From NCBI RefSeq assembly GCF_007680845.1, contig NZ_VEIY01000005.1:62001-126000 (forward strand): a DNA stretch of 64,000 nucleotides, in the 5' to 3' direction. Numbering within the stretch: position 1 is the stretch's first letter; each line of letters begins with the position of its first letter. A program made the position numbers and the translations under genes. This stretch comes from Curtobacterium pusillum (GTDB taxonomy: Bacteria > Actinomycetota > Actinomycetes > Actinomycetales > Microbacteriaceae). This document shows, piece after piece, positions 23,591-31,866 of this stretch. Under the pieces are notes generated by a model, which worked only from the letters and a program-made list of their open reading frames with translations, was not told the origin of the DNA and ran no database searches.

Positions 23591-24486
23591 TCGGAGACCT
23601 CCTTGAGGTTGTCCGCGATGAGGTTCGCGGAGACGACGATCGACGCCACGGCGATCCCGGGGAAGACGACGGTCCACCACGCGGCCTGCAGGTACGCGCG
23701 GTTCGCGTTGATGTCGAGCCCCCAGTCGGCGGCGGGCGGTTGCGACCCGAGCCCGAGGAACGACAGCGACGCCGTGATGAAGATCGCGGCACCGAGGCTC
23801 AGCACCGCCTGGATCACGAAGACCCCGACGACGTTCGGCAGCAGCTCGGTGAGCATCGCACGGAACCCGCTCTCGCCCTGCAGCCGGGCGGCCTGGACGT
23901 AGGACTTGCCCATCTCGACCAGCACCGCGGCCCGGACGATCCGGGCGATGCCGGGTGCGAAGAGCACACCGACGATGAGGATCAGCGCCGGCGTCGACAC
24001 GCCGAACGCCCCGACGAGGACCACCAGGAAGATGAGGCTCGGCAGGGCGAGCAGCACGTCGAAGAAGCGCATCAACGCCGTGTCGACCCAACCGCGGTGG
24101 TACCCCGCGAGCAGACCGAGCGTGCCGCCCAGGACGGTCGCGAGGGCCGCGCCGAGCGGTCCGATGAGGAGCGCCGGTCGCGCACCGGCCGCGACCCGCG
24201 CGAAGACGTCGCGGCCGAGGGAGTCGGTCCCGAACCAGTGCGCGCCGCTCGGGGCGAGCAGCAGGCCGCCGGTCTTCGCGTACGGCTGCAGCCCGAACGC
24301 GTGCCATCCGATGGCGAGGACCACCCACCACAGGAGGATCGCCGCGGACACCAGGAACGTCGGCCGGACCAGGAGCGCACGCCAGCCGCGGCGGCTGCTG
24401 CGACTCGCGGCGATGGTCGTCGACGAGGGGTCGGCGGCGGCCGGGCGGCCCTCGGTGTCGAGGGCTCCGGGGACGACGGCGGTCAT
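23587..24486 (-). CDS. ABC transporter permease, DppC/NikC type
   Basis: Membrane subunit of the peptide/nickel-family importer, 299 residues, about six transmembrane helices. The N-terminal motif HWFGTDSLGRDVFARV is diagnostic of DppC/OppC. The inner-loop EAA-like motif is AARLQGESGFRAMLTELLPN. The cytoplasmic N terminus is about 35 residues and disordered. It is coupled by 4-nt overlaps to the DppB-type permease before it and the ATPase after it. Confidence 0.93.
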   Translation of the reverse strand: MTAVVPGALDTEGRPAAADPSSTTIAASRSSRRGWRALLVRPTFLVSAAILLWWVVLAIGWHAFGLQPYAKTGGLLLAPSGAHWFGTDSLGRDVFARVAAGARPALLIGPLGAALATVLGGTLGLLAGYHRGWVDTALMRFFDVLLALPSLIFLVVLVGAFGVSTPALILIVGVLFAPGIARIVRAAVLVEMGKSYVQAARLQGESGFRAMLTELLPNVVGVFVIQAVLSLGAAIFITASLSFLGLGSQPPAADWGLDINANRAYLQAAWWTVVFPGIAVASIVVSANLIADNLKEVSE

Positions 24487-25466
24487 GCGGTCGCCCGTCG
24501 TTCGAACCGGATCCGCGGGTCGACCACGACGAACAGCAGGTCGGTCAGCAGCAGCGCGCCGAGAGACAGTGCCCCGGCGAGCATGACGCCGCTCTCCAGG
24601 AGCAGTGCGTCCTTGCGCTCGGCGGCGGACACGAGCAGCGCACCGAGCCCCGGGTAGGAGAAGAGGGTCTCGACGATGACGCTGCCGCCGAGGAGGGTGC
24701 CGAGGTAGATGCCGAGCACCGAGAACGTCGGGATCAGCGCGTTCCGGATCACGTGCCGACGGACGATCTGCCCGGTCGTGAGCCCCTTGAGCACGGCGGT
24801 CCGGTGGAACTGCGAGCGGATCGTCTCGATCGTGCCCGCCCGGACCATCCGGGTCAGCACCGCCAGGTACGCGAGTGCGAGGACCACCGCGGGTAGCGTC
24901 AGCACCCGGAGCCGCTCCCCGAACCCGGCGTCGAGCGCACCGGACGCCTGCACCGGGACGACCCGCAGCCAGACGGCGAACACCAGCAGCAGGACGATGC
25001 CGACGACGAACTCCGGGACGGCGGAGACCGTGAGGAGTCCGACCGTGATCGCCCGGTCGGAACGCTTCCCCTGCCGGTACGCCTGCACCGCGCCGAGTGC
25101 GATCGCGACCGGCACCATGATGACGAACGCGTACGCACCGAGCAGCAGCGAGTTGCCGAGCCGGCCGAGCACGAGATCCCGGACGGGTTCGGAGTACACG
25201 AAGCTCGTGCCCCAGTCCCCCGTGACGAACCCGCCGATCCAGTGCAGGTACCGGCTCACGAGGGACCCGTCCAACCCGTGCGACACGTTCCAGGCCTGCA
25301 CCTGCGCCGCCGTCGCGTACTGCCCGAGGGCGTTCCGACCGGGGTCCCCCGGCACGACCTGGACGAGCCAGAACGTGAGGATCGAGACCACGACCAGGAC
25401 GAGCGGGATCTGGACGACCCGCTGCCCGACGAGGGTCAGCAGACGACGGCGGCGCGCAGTGCTCAT
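24483..25466 (-). CDS. ABC transporter permease, DppB/NikB type
   Basis: Membrane subunit of the importer, 327 residues, starting at ATG 25466 (overlapping the substrate-binding protein stop in ATGA). It shows the family N terminus (IPLVLVVVSILTFWLVQVVPGDP), the TGDWGTSFVYSEPVRDLVLG segment and the EAA loop around RTAVLKGLTTGQIVRRHVIRNA. About six transmembrane helices are visible. The upstream extension of the frame belongs to no gene. Confidence 0.93.
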   Translation of the reverse strand: MSTARRRRLLTLVGQRVVQIPLVLVVVSILTFWLVQVVPGDPGRNALGQYATAAQVQAWNVSHGLDGSLVSRYLHWIGGFVTGDWGTSFVYSEPVRDLVLGRLGNSLLLGAYAFVIMVPVAIALGAVQAYRQGKRSDRAITVGLLTVSAVPEFVVGIVLLLVFAVWLRVVPVQASGALDAGFGERLRVLTLPAVVLALAYLAVLTRMVRAGTIETIRSQFHRTAVLKGLTTGQIVRRHVIRNALIPTFSVLGIYLGTLLGGSVIVETLFSYPGLGALLVSAAERKDALLLESGVMLAGALSLGALLLTDLLFVVVDPRIRFERRATA

Positions 25467-27025
25467 GACGAGCTGACCCCGATCCCGCGGAAGTCGAACC
25501 CGCCGGGGAAGTCCTGCCCGGAGCGGAAGGTCCCGGTGACGTGCTCCTGCAGGAGGATCTTGCTCGACGCGAAGGCCGGCACGATGACCGGCAGGTCCGT
25601 CCACTCGATCGTCGCGATCTGGTTCGCGAGGTCCTGTCGCTCGGAGTCCGACGTGGTCGACTCGTACTGGTCGACGAACTTCTCGAGCTCCGGGTTCGAG
25701 TACTTCGAGGCGTTCCACGCTGCCCCGGACCGGTAGATGAGGTCGACGTACTGCGCCGGCAGCCGCTGCGCCCAGTTCGTGATCGTCACGGGTGCGTTCA
25801 GCCACGGCGTGTCGTCGCCGTCGGCGTAGTACTCCGCGCTCGTCAGCACCTTGAGCGTGACCTTGAAGCCGCCGACCGCTTCGAGCTGCTGCTGCACGAC
25901 CTGGGCCAGGGCCTTCTCGGCGTCAAGCGTGGTGATCGTGAACGAGACGGTCTTCCCGCCGAGGAGTTCCTTGACCTTCGACTCGTCCTGGGACCGCTGC
26001 TCGAGACCCTTCGGCTGGATCGCCGAGCTCGGGAAGAACGTGGTGTCGTTGCCGACCGAGGCGTCGCCCCCGTAGACCGTCTTGACGATCGCCTTGCGGT
26101 CGAGCGCGAGCGCGAACGCCTCCCGCACCTTCGGGTCGTCGAACGGCGCCTTCGTGACGTCGATGAAGATGCCGTCGAACTTGTTGTAGTAGGGCTTCGT
26201 CTCCTTGACCGCCGTGCCCTTGAGCGTCGCGGTCGCCGTTGGGCTCGACGCGATCTGGTCGATCTCGCCGCTCTGGAAGGCGAGCAGCTGCGCCTGGTCG
26301 TCCGCGTAGAACTTGACGTCGACCTCGGACAGCTTGACGTCCTTCGCGTCCCAGTACTTCGGGTTCTTCGTGAAGGTCACCCCCTGGCCGGCCGAGTACT
26401 TCGAGAGCACGAACTGGCCGGCGCCCACGGGCTTCTTGGCCCAGTTCGTCGACGCCGAGAACCCGGCGGGCTGGATCGTGGTGTTGGAGCCGGTGAGCAG
26501 GTAGGGGAAGTCGGCGTACGGCTTCGCGAGGGCGAAGGTGACCGCGGAGTCGCCGTCGGCGGTGACGGACGAGAGGATGCCGTCGAAGCTCGACTTCCCG
26601 GGCGACTGGCTGTCCTTCCCGATGATCGAGTCGAACGTCGCGACGACGTCCTTGCTCGTGAGGGCGGTGCCGTCCGAGAACTGGAGGCCGTCGCGGAGCG
26701 TCACGGTCCAGGTCTTCCCGTCCGAGGACGGCTTCCACGACTTCGCGAGCCGGCCCTCGAGCGTGCCCTTCGCGTCCTGGCTGAGGAGCCCCTCGGAAGC
26801 GAGTCCGACGAGGAACATCGCGTTGTAGTCGGAGGTGGTGAGCGGGTTGATCGTGCTGTCGGGCTCTTGGAGTCCGAGCTTGTAGACGCCGGCGCCGGAG
26901 GACGACCCGCTGGTCGCGCTGCCGCCGGAGGAGCAGGCGGCGAGGGTGAGGGCGAGGGCGGCGGCGGTGGCGGCGAGGGCGAGACGCTTGAGGCGACGCC
27001 GTCGCGACGTGAGGTCGACGGTCAC
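25463..27025 (-). CDS. ABC transporter substrate-binding lipoprotein (family 5)
   Basis: Extracellular solute-binding protein of the peptide/nickel/opine family (SBP_bac_5), 520 residues. GTG 27025 starts a lipoprotein signal (RLALAATAAALALTLAAC, lipid-modified Cys about residue 31) followed by a Ser/Gly linker. The fold is supported by LAKSWKPSSDGKTWTVTLRD, GLQFSDGTALTSKDVVATFD and VREAFALALDRKAIVKTVYG. It feeds the two downstream permeases. It lies 26 bp after the third monooxygenase gene in the same operon. The ligand may be the precursor processed by those monooxygenases, which is inference. Confidence 0.93.
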   Translation of the reverse strand: MTVDLTSRRRRLKRLALAATAAALALTLAACSSGGSATSGSSSGAGVYKLGLQEPDSTINPLTTSDYNAMFLVGLASEGLLSQDAKGTLEGRLAKSWKPSSDGKTWTVTLRDGLQFSDGTALTSKDVVATFDSIIGKDSQSPGKSSFDGILSSVTADGDSAVTFALAKPYADFPYLLTGSNTTIQPAGFSASTNWAKKPVGAGQFVLSKYSAGQGVTFTKNPKYWDAKDVKLSEVDVKFYADDQAQLLAFQSGEIDQIASSPTATATLKGTAVKETKPYYNKFDGIFIDVTKAPFDDPKVREAFALALDRKAIVKTVYGGDASVGNDTTFFPSSAIQPKGLEQRSQDESKVKELLGGKTVSFTITTLDAEKALAQVVQQQLEAVGGFKVTLKVLTSAEYYADGDDTPWLNAPVTITNWAQRLPAQYVDLIYRSGAAWNASKYSNPELEKFVDQYESTTSDSERQDLANQIATIEWTDLPVIVPAFASSKILLQEHVTGTFRSGQDFPGGFDFRGIGVSSS

Positions 27026-27051
27026 GGTGGACTCCAGGGGTTCGGGTGGGG

Positions 27052-28422
27052 CTACGGGTGGAGGACTGGCGGGACAGCGGGCGACGAGCGGTGCGCGCGG
27101 TCGGGCACGCGGGCGTGTCCGAACCGTTCGCGCAGCGTGAGGTCGTCGTAGGTGGTGGCGGTCCGGCCGCGGCGCTGCAGCTCGGGGACGACGTGGTCGA
27201 CGAAGCGGTCGATGCCGCCGGGCAGGTACGGGAACTGCACGACGAAGCCGTCCGCTCCGCCGTCGTCGGCGAGCTCCTCGAGCCGGTCGGCGATCTCCGG
27301 TCCGGTCCCGGTCAGCAGCTGCCGGCGGTACGTCCACGAGTAGACGTCCCGCGGGGTCGCCGGGCCGTCGGCGAGCAGCCGCTCGACGACCGGCTTCGGC
27401 GAGCGGGTCTCGTTCGAGGTGTCGAACTTCCCGCTGTCGTCGAACTGCGCGTAGTCGAACGGCACGTCGACGTCGCGCCCGGAGAGGTCCACGCCGATCT
27501 GGTGCGACACGTCCTCGAGGATGAGCGCGTCCGGCGTCAGGGCGAGGATCGCGTCCGCCTCGGCACGGGCGTCCGCGGCGGTCTCCCCCACCACCGGCAT
27601 CACCGACGGCATGATCTTGACGGCGTCCGCCGAGCGGCCGTGCCGGACCGCCCGGGCGCGGAGGTCGTCGACGAACGCACGGACGTCGCCCGTCGATCCT
27701 CCGCGGGTGAACACCGCGTCGGCGGTGTCGGCCGCGAGCTCGAGCCCGGACTCCGACCCGCCCGCCTGGAAGAGCAACGGGTGGCCCTGCGGCGGGCGCG
27801 CGATGTTCAGCGGCCCACGGACGCGGAAGAACTCGCCGTCGTGGTCGAGCCGGTGCAGGCCGTCGCGATCGGCGAAGATCCCCGAGGCGGCGTCCGCACG
27901 GATGGCGTCGTCCTCCCAGCTGTCGAGGAGCCCGTTGACGACGTCGACGAACTCACGGCCGCGTTCGTACCGGCGGGAGTGGTCGATGTGGGCGTCGCCG
28001 CCGAAGTTCCGGGCTTCCTCGTCGTACCGGCTCGTGACGAGGTTCCAGGCGGCACGGCCTCGGCTGATGTGGTCGAGCGACGCGATGCTCCGCGCCACGT
28101 GGTACGGCTCGTTGTACGTCGTCGAGACCGTCGCCGCGAGACCGATCCGCGAGGTCACCTGCGACAGCGCGGCGAGCAGGGTGAACGGCTCCGGGCGCAG
28201 GGCACCGTAGTGGTCGACGCCGGACGGGTAGCGGTCCCAGAAGTACAGGCCGTCCGCCAGGAACAGCGTGTCGAAGAAGCCACGCTCGGCGCTCTGCGCG
28301 ATGTGCCGGTGGTGGCCGATCGTCAGGTGCTCCGCGGGTCGGGACGACGGGTGTCGCCACCCCGTGACGTGCGCGCCGCCCGGGTGGAAGGCGAAGGCCG
28401 CGAGCAGGATCCGGTCGCTCAC
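27052..28422 (-). CDS. Flavin-dependent monooxygenase, NtaA/SnaA/DszA family (1)
   Basis: LLM-class (bacterial luciferase-like) oxidoreductase of 456 residues that would use reduced FMN and O2, as in nitrilotriacetate monooxygenase NtaA and dibenzothiophene sulfone monooxygenase DszA. Family marks are the N terminus LLAAFAFHPGGAHVTGWRHP, DTLFLADGLYFWDRY, RIGLAATVSTTYNEPYHVAR and GRAAWNLVTSRYDEEARNFG. GTG 28422 overlaps the preceding monooxygenase stop by 4 nt. No flavin reductase gene is in the operon, so FMNH2 must come from elsewhere. Substrate unknown. Confidence 0.92.
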   Translation of the reverse strand: MSDRILLAAFAFHPGGAHVTGWRHPSSRPAEHLTIGHHRHIAQSAERGFFDTLFLADGLYFWDRYPSGVDHYGALRPEPFTLLAALSQVTSRIGLAATVSTTYNEPYHVARSIASLDHISRGRAAWNLVTSRYDEEARNFGGDAHIDHSRRYERGREFVDVVNGLLDSWEDDAIRADAASGIFADRDGLHRLDHDGEFFRVRGPLNIARPPQGHPLLFQAGGSESGLELAADTADAVFTRGGSTGDVRAFVDDLRARAVRHGRSADAVKIMPSVMPVVGETAADARAEADAILALTPDALILEDVSHQIGVDLSGRDVDVPFDYAQFDDSGKFDTSNETRSPKPVVERLLADGPATPRDVYSWTYRRQLLTGTGPEIADRLEELADDGGADGFVVQFPYLPGGIDRFVDHVVPELQRRGRTATTYDDLTLRERFGHARVPDRAHRSSPAVPPVLHP

Positions 28423-29798
28423 GCGGACACCTCCTCGACGTCGGCCGATGCGCCGGCAGCGCCGGCCGCGCCCGCGCCGAACCGGCTCGTCGGACGCTCC
28501 AACCCGAGGTGCTCCCGCAACGTGCTCCCGCGGTACGTCCGGTCGTACACACCGCGGCGCTCGAGCTCCGGCACGACCTGGTCGACGAAGCGGTCGACGC
28601 TGACGGGGATCGACGAGAACGCGAGCATGAAGCCGTCGGCGGCGTCGTGTTCGTACCGCTCGACCAGGTGGTCGGCGATCTGCTCGGGCGTGCCCGGCAG
28701 GAACCGACCGCGGAGGATCGTGCGGTACACGTCGCGGAGCGTGCTCGCGTCGGCGGCGATGCGCCGGATGGACTCGTAGAACGACTTCGACTGGTTGATC
28801 GCCGACTCGTCGAACACGTGCTCGAGCGGCGCGTCCAGGGGCCGGTCGGACAGGTCGGTCTGCAGGTAGTGGGAGAGCAGGTCGAGCGACACACGGTCCG
28901 GCGTGAGTTCCTCGATCTCGTCGAGCTGCCGGAGCGCGTCGGCCTCGGTGTCACCGATCACCGGCGAGACCGCGGGCAGGATGAGCACCGACGACGGGTC
29001 ACGCCCCGCCTCGACGGCGCGACGCTTGTAGTCGGCGTACAGCGCCTGCGCCTCGGCGAGTCCGTCCTGCCAGAGCGTGAACACGCCCTCGGCCTTCGCG
29101 CCGGCCAGCGCACGACCCGCCTCGGACGCGCCCGCCTGGAACAGCACGGGGTGCGCCTGCGGGGGCCGTGCGATGTTCAGCGGACCGCGCACCCGGAAGA
29201 ACTCGCCCTCGTGGTCGAGGACGTGCAGGCCCTCGCGCTTCGCGAAGTACCCGGACTCCTTGTCGTACAGGAAGGCGTCGTCGTCCCAGCTGTCCCAGAG
29301 CCCCTGCACGACGTCGACGAACTCGCCGCCGCGCCGGTAGCGGACGGCGTGGTCGAGGTTGGCGTCCCGGCCGAAGTTCCACGCCTCTTCGTCGGAGGCG
29401 CTCGTGACGAGGTTCCACGCCGCTCGGCCCTCGCTGAGGTGGTCGAGCGAGGCCAGCTTGCGGGCGATGTGGTACGGCTCGTTGTAGGTCGTCGAGATCG
29501 TCGCGGCGAGGCCGATGTGCTCCGTGCGCTGCGAGAGCGCACCGAGCAGCGTGAACGGCTCGGTCCGGATGTTCACCGCGTGGTCGATGCCGGACGCGAA
29601 GCGGTCCCACACGTACAGTTCGTCCGCGATGAACAGGGTGGCGAAGCCGCCGCGCTCGAGCGTCTGAGCGAACCGCACGTAGTACTCGATGTCGAGGTAG
29701 GCGTCGGGTTCGCTGCCGGGCAGGCGCCAGCTGGTGACGTGTTCGCCACCCGGGTAGAAGACCATGCCGCCGAGGACGAGGCCGCCGTCCCGGGTCAT
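28419..29798 (-). CDS. Flavin-dependent monooxygenase, NtaA/SnaA/DszA family (2)
   Basis: Second member of the same family, 459 residues, clearly paralogous to the next gene in the operon: GLAATISTTYNEPYHIARKL and FFRVRGPLNIARPPQAHPVL have near-identical counterparts there. It starts at ATG 29798, overlapping the stop of the first operon gene in ATGA. The last 30 residues are an Ala/Gly-rich tail. Two paralogues in tandem suggest successive oxidations or two related substrates carried by the same importer. Confidence 0.92.
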   Translation of the reverse strand: MTRDGGLVLGGMVFYPGGEHVTSWRLPGSEPDAYLDIEYYVRFAQTLERGGFATLFIADELYVWDRFASGIDHAVNIRTEPFTLLGALSQRTEHIGLAATISTTYNEPYHIARKLASLDHLSEGRAAWNLVTSASDEEAWNFGRDANLDHAVRYRRGGEFVDVVQGLWDSWDDDAFLYDKESGYFAKREGLHVLDHEGEFFRVRGPLNIARPPQAHPVLFQAGASEAGRALAGAKAEGVFTLWQDGLAEAQALYADYKRRAVEAGRDPSSVLILPAVSPVIGDTEADALRQLDEIEELTPDRVSLDLLSHYLQTDLSDRPLDAPLEHVFDESAINQSKSFYESIRRIAADASTLRDVYRTILRGRFLPGTPEQIADHLVERYEHDAADGFMLAFSSIPVSVDRFVDQVVPELERRGVYDRTYRGSTLREHLGLERPTSRFGAGAAGAAGASADVEEVSA

Positions 29799-30832
29799 GC
29801 GGACACCGCCGCTCCGGTCGTCGCGCCGATGCGCGGGGCCACGGCCTCCGCGAACAGCGCCAGGGCGTCCCGTCGACGTCCGTAGTCCGGGTACCCGTGC
29901 TCGACCTGCACGTTGAGCTGCGTCGCGTACCGCGAGTACGGCTTCGACAGGATCGACTCCACGATGTCCTCCGGTGTCCCGTAGTGCAGGTTGAGCGCGT
30001 CGGCCTTCTCGGCGAGGGTCTTCGCGGGTGGCAGGAACGACTCGCCCCAGGCGTACTTCGCCTCGATGCCCGCGCGCGCTTCACGGAGCGCGGTGTCGCG
30101 GTCGGGCGCGGGGTAGATCGCGGTGGACAGTGCCACGCGCGGCGTCACCCCGTCCGGGAGCGCCTCGAAGTAGGCGGTGGCCGTGACCTCCGCCGGGACC
30201 GTCTGCGTCGTGCCGACGAGCACACCGTGACCCCGGGCCGCGGCGATCGCGGCGCTCTCGGCGGTGAGGGTCGCGTCCCAGACGCGGTCGAGCAGTGCGC
30301 TGCCGTCGGGGTTCAACCGTGCGGTCCCGCTGCCGAGGGGCTCACCGCGGAGCGCGCCGAGGAGCCTGGCGAGCTGCTCGTCGAACGCCTCCCGCCGTCG
30401 GTCGTGGTCCGCTCCGACCAGTTCGGGGGCGAAGACGTCGAGCGTCTCCGGGCCGCCGCCGTTGGCGACACCGAGCTCGACGCGGCCACCGGTCAGGGCG
30501 TCGAGCACCGCTGCGTCCTCGGCGACCCGGACGGGGTCCTCGTGCGGGAGGGTCACCGCGCCGAGGCCGAGCCGGAGCGTCGAGGTCCGCTCGGCCAGTG
30601 CCGCGAAGAAGACGAACGGTGACGGCAGCCCGCCGCGCGCGGGGTCCTCGTCGTGGCGGAAGTGGAACTGCCGGACCCAGGCCCCGTCGTACCCGAGGCG
30701 CTCCGCCTCGGTGAACAGGTCGAGCTCGTCGCGGTACGCCCGGCCCGCCGGAGGGGCTTCGGTGCCGTGCGAGAACACGGCGATGCGCAGCGGCACCGTG
30801 GCCGCGCGGGCGGTGCGTTCGACGTCCGTCAT
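29795..30832 (-). CDS. LLM-class flavin-dependent oxidoreductase
   Basis: A 345-residue luciferase-like oxidoreductase, shorter than and distinct from the two NtaA-type genes that follow. Family marks are RIAVFSHGTEAPP, LGLGAVTLPHEDPVRVAEDA and LDALTGGRVELGVANGGGPE. ATG 30832 is preferred to an upstream in-frame start at 30871 because GGGAG sits 6 nt before it and the family core begins within 20 residues. It is first in an operon of three oxidoreductases, a binding protein, two permeases and a double ATPase, probably for acquiring and oxidatively degrading an organosulfur or organonitrogen compound (inference). Confidence 0.9.
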   Translation of the reverse strand: MTDVERTARAATVPLRIAVFSHGTEAPPAGRAYRDELDLFTEAERLGYDGAWVRQFHFRHDEDPARGGLPSPFVFFAALAERTSTLRLGLGAVTLPHEDPVRVAEDAAVLDALTGGRVELGVANGGGPETLDVFAPELVGADHDRRREAFDEQLARLLGALRGEPLGSGTARLNPDGSALLDRVWDATLTAESAAIAAARGHGVLVGTTQTVPAEVTATAYFEALPDGVTPRVALSTAIYPAPDRDTALREARAGIEAKYAWGESFLPPAKTLAEKADALNLHYGTPEDIVESILSKPYSRYATQLNVQVEHGYPDYGRRRDALALFAEAVAPRIGATTGAAVSA

Positions 30833-30876
30833 GGGACACTCCCTCGTCAGTGGAGCGATCAGAACACGCACCCCCG

Positions 30877-30927
30877 ACGTTCCACGAGCACCGGCGTAAC
30901 GGAACGTTGCGATGCGTCACGGAACGT
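30877..30927. promoter_or_regulatory. Three GGAACGT boxes between the monooxygenase operon and the DUF427 gene
   Basis: ACGTTCC at 30877-30883 (inverted), and the 9-mer ACGGAACGT at 30899-30907 and again at 30919-30927. The two direct copies are 20 bp apart, about two helical turns. They lie 45-95 bp upstream of the operon start at 30832 and are candidate operator sites for an unidentified regulator. Confidence 0.4.
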
Positions 30928-30969
30928 AGGAAACGGTCACGCCGCCGTCCGAGGAGGATGATCACCGGC

Positions 30970-31767
30970 GTGCCGCACCCCACCGCGAACCGTCGCCACC
31001 CCGTCCTGCCCGACCACTTCACCTGGGAGCCGAGCAGCCGCTGGGTCCGCGCCGTCGCTGACGGCGTCACCGTGGTCGACACGAAGCGGCCCGTCCTGGT
31101 CTGGGAGCCCCGGCAGAAGGTCCCCGAGTACGGCGTCCCCGCGGCCGACGTCCGCACCGACCTGCTCCGCCCGGCCGACGACGCCCCGGCACCGGGACGG
31201 TCCTGGCGGCCGGTCCGGCCCGCGCGCCAGTGGTTCCACCTGGTGCTCCCCGACCGGGTGGTCGAGCACGTCGCCTGGACGTGGGACGACGACGGGCTGG
31301 ACGGCTGGCTCGGCGTGACCTGGACGCCCGGCGTGCTGGACGCCTGGTACGAGGAGGACGAGCGCGTGATCACCCACCCGCGCGACCCGCACAACCGCGT
31401 CGACGCACTGCCGAGCAGCCGGCACGTCGTCGTGCGCGACGGCGACCGCGTGCTCGCGGAGTCGAGCTCCCCGGTCGCGGTCTACGAGACGGGGCTGCCG
31501 ACCCGGTGGTACCTGCCCGCCGCCGACGTGCGGTTCGACGAGCTGGTCCCGACGGACACGGTCAGCGAGTGCCCGTACAAGGGGCACGCCACCGAGTACT
31601 GGGGCGTCCGTCGGGCGGACGGCACCGTCGAGGACGTCGCGTGGTCGTACCCGGACCCCTTCCCCGCGGTCGCAGCGATCCGCGGCCTGGTCGCCTTCTG
31701 GGGCGAGCGTGTGCGCATCGAGGTCGACGGCGAGCCGACGGTGTCGGTGACCGACCTGCGCGTCTGA
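30970..31767 (+). CDS. DUF427 domain-containing protein (two domains)
   Basis: A 265-residue protein with two tandem DUF427 domains, a small beta fold of unknown biochemical function common in actinobacteria and fungi. Domain 1 spans about 20-130 (WVRAVADGVTVVDTKRPVLV, then YGVPAADVRTDLL). Domain 2 spans about 150-260 (HVVVRDGDRVLAESSSPVAV, WYLPAADVRFDELV, CPYKGHATEYWGV). Both repeat the order VRAVxDG, PxxDVR and CxYKG-like elements, though domain 1 has lost the last. GTG 30970 is used; ATG 30958 is also in frame but immediately abuts GAGGAGG (30951-30957). Cytoplasmic. Confidence 0.85.
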   Translation: MPHPTANRRHPVLPDHFTWEPSSRWVRAVADGVTVVDTKRPVLVWEPRQKVPEYGVPAADVRTDLLRPADDAPAPGRSWRPVRPARQWFHLVLPDRVVEHVAWTWDDDGLDGWLGVTWTPGVLDAWYEEDERVITHPRDPHNRVDALPSSRHVVVRDGDRVLAESSSPVAVYETGLPTRWYLPAADVRFDELVPTDTVSECPYKGHATEYWGVRRADGTVEDVAWSYPDPFPAVAAIRGLVAFWGERVRIEVDGEPTVSVTDLRV

Positions 31768-31782
31768 GACGCGACCCGACGA

Positions 31783-31826
31783 CGGACGGGAGGCGCGGGT
31801 CGGCGCCGCGCCGCGCCTCCCGTCCG
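31783..31826. repeat. 16-bp inverted repeat of the GGAGGCGCGG family between convergent genes
   Basis: CGGACGGGAGGCGCGG (31783-31798), a 12-nt loop, and its exact complement CCGCGCCTCCCGTCCG (31811-31826). It occupies the gap between the DUF427 gene and the convergent MFS gene and could serve both as a terminator. It has no U-tract. Confidence 0.8.
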
Positions 31827-31866
31827 ACGGGCGGTCACGTCCACCGACCCACCGGACGCAGCCCGG

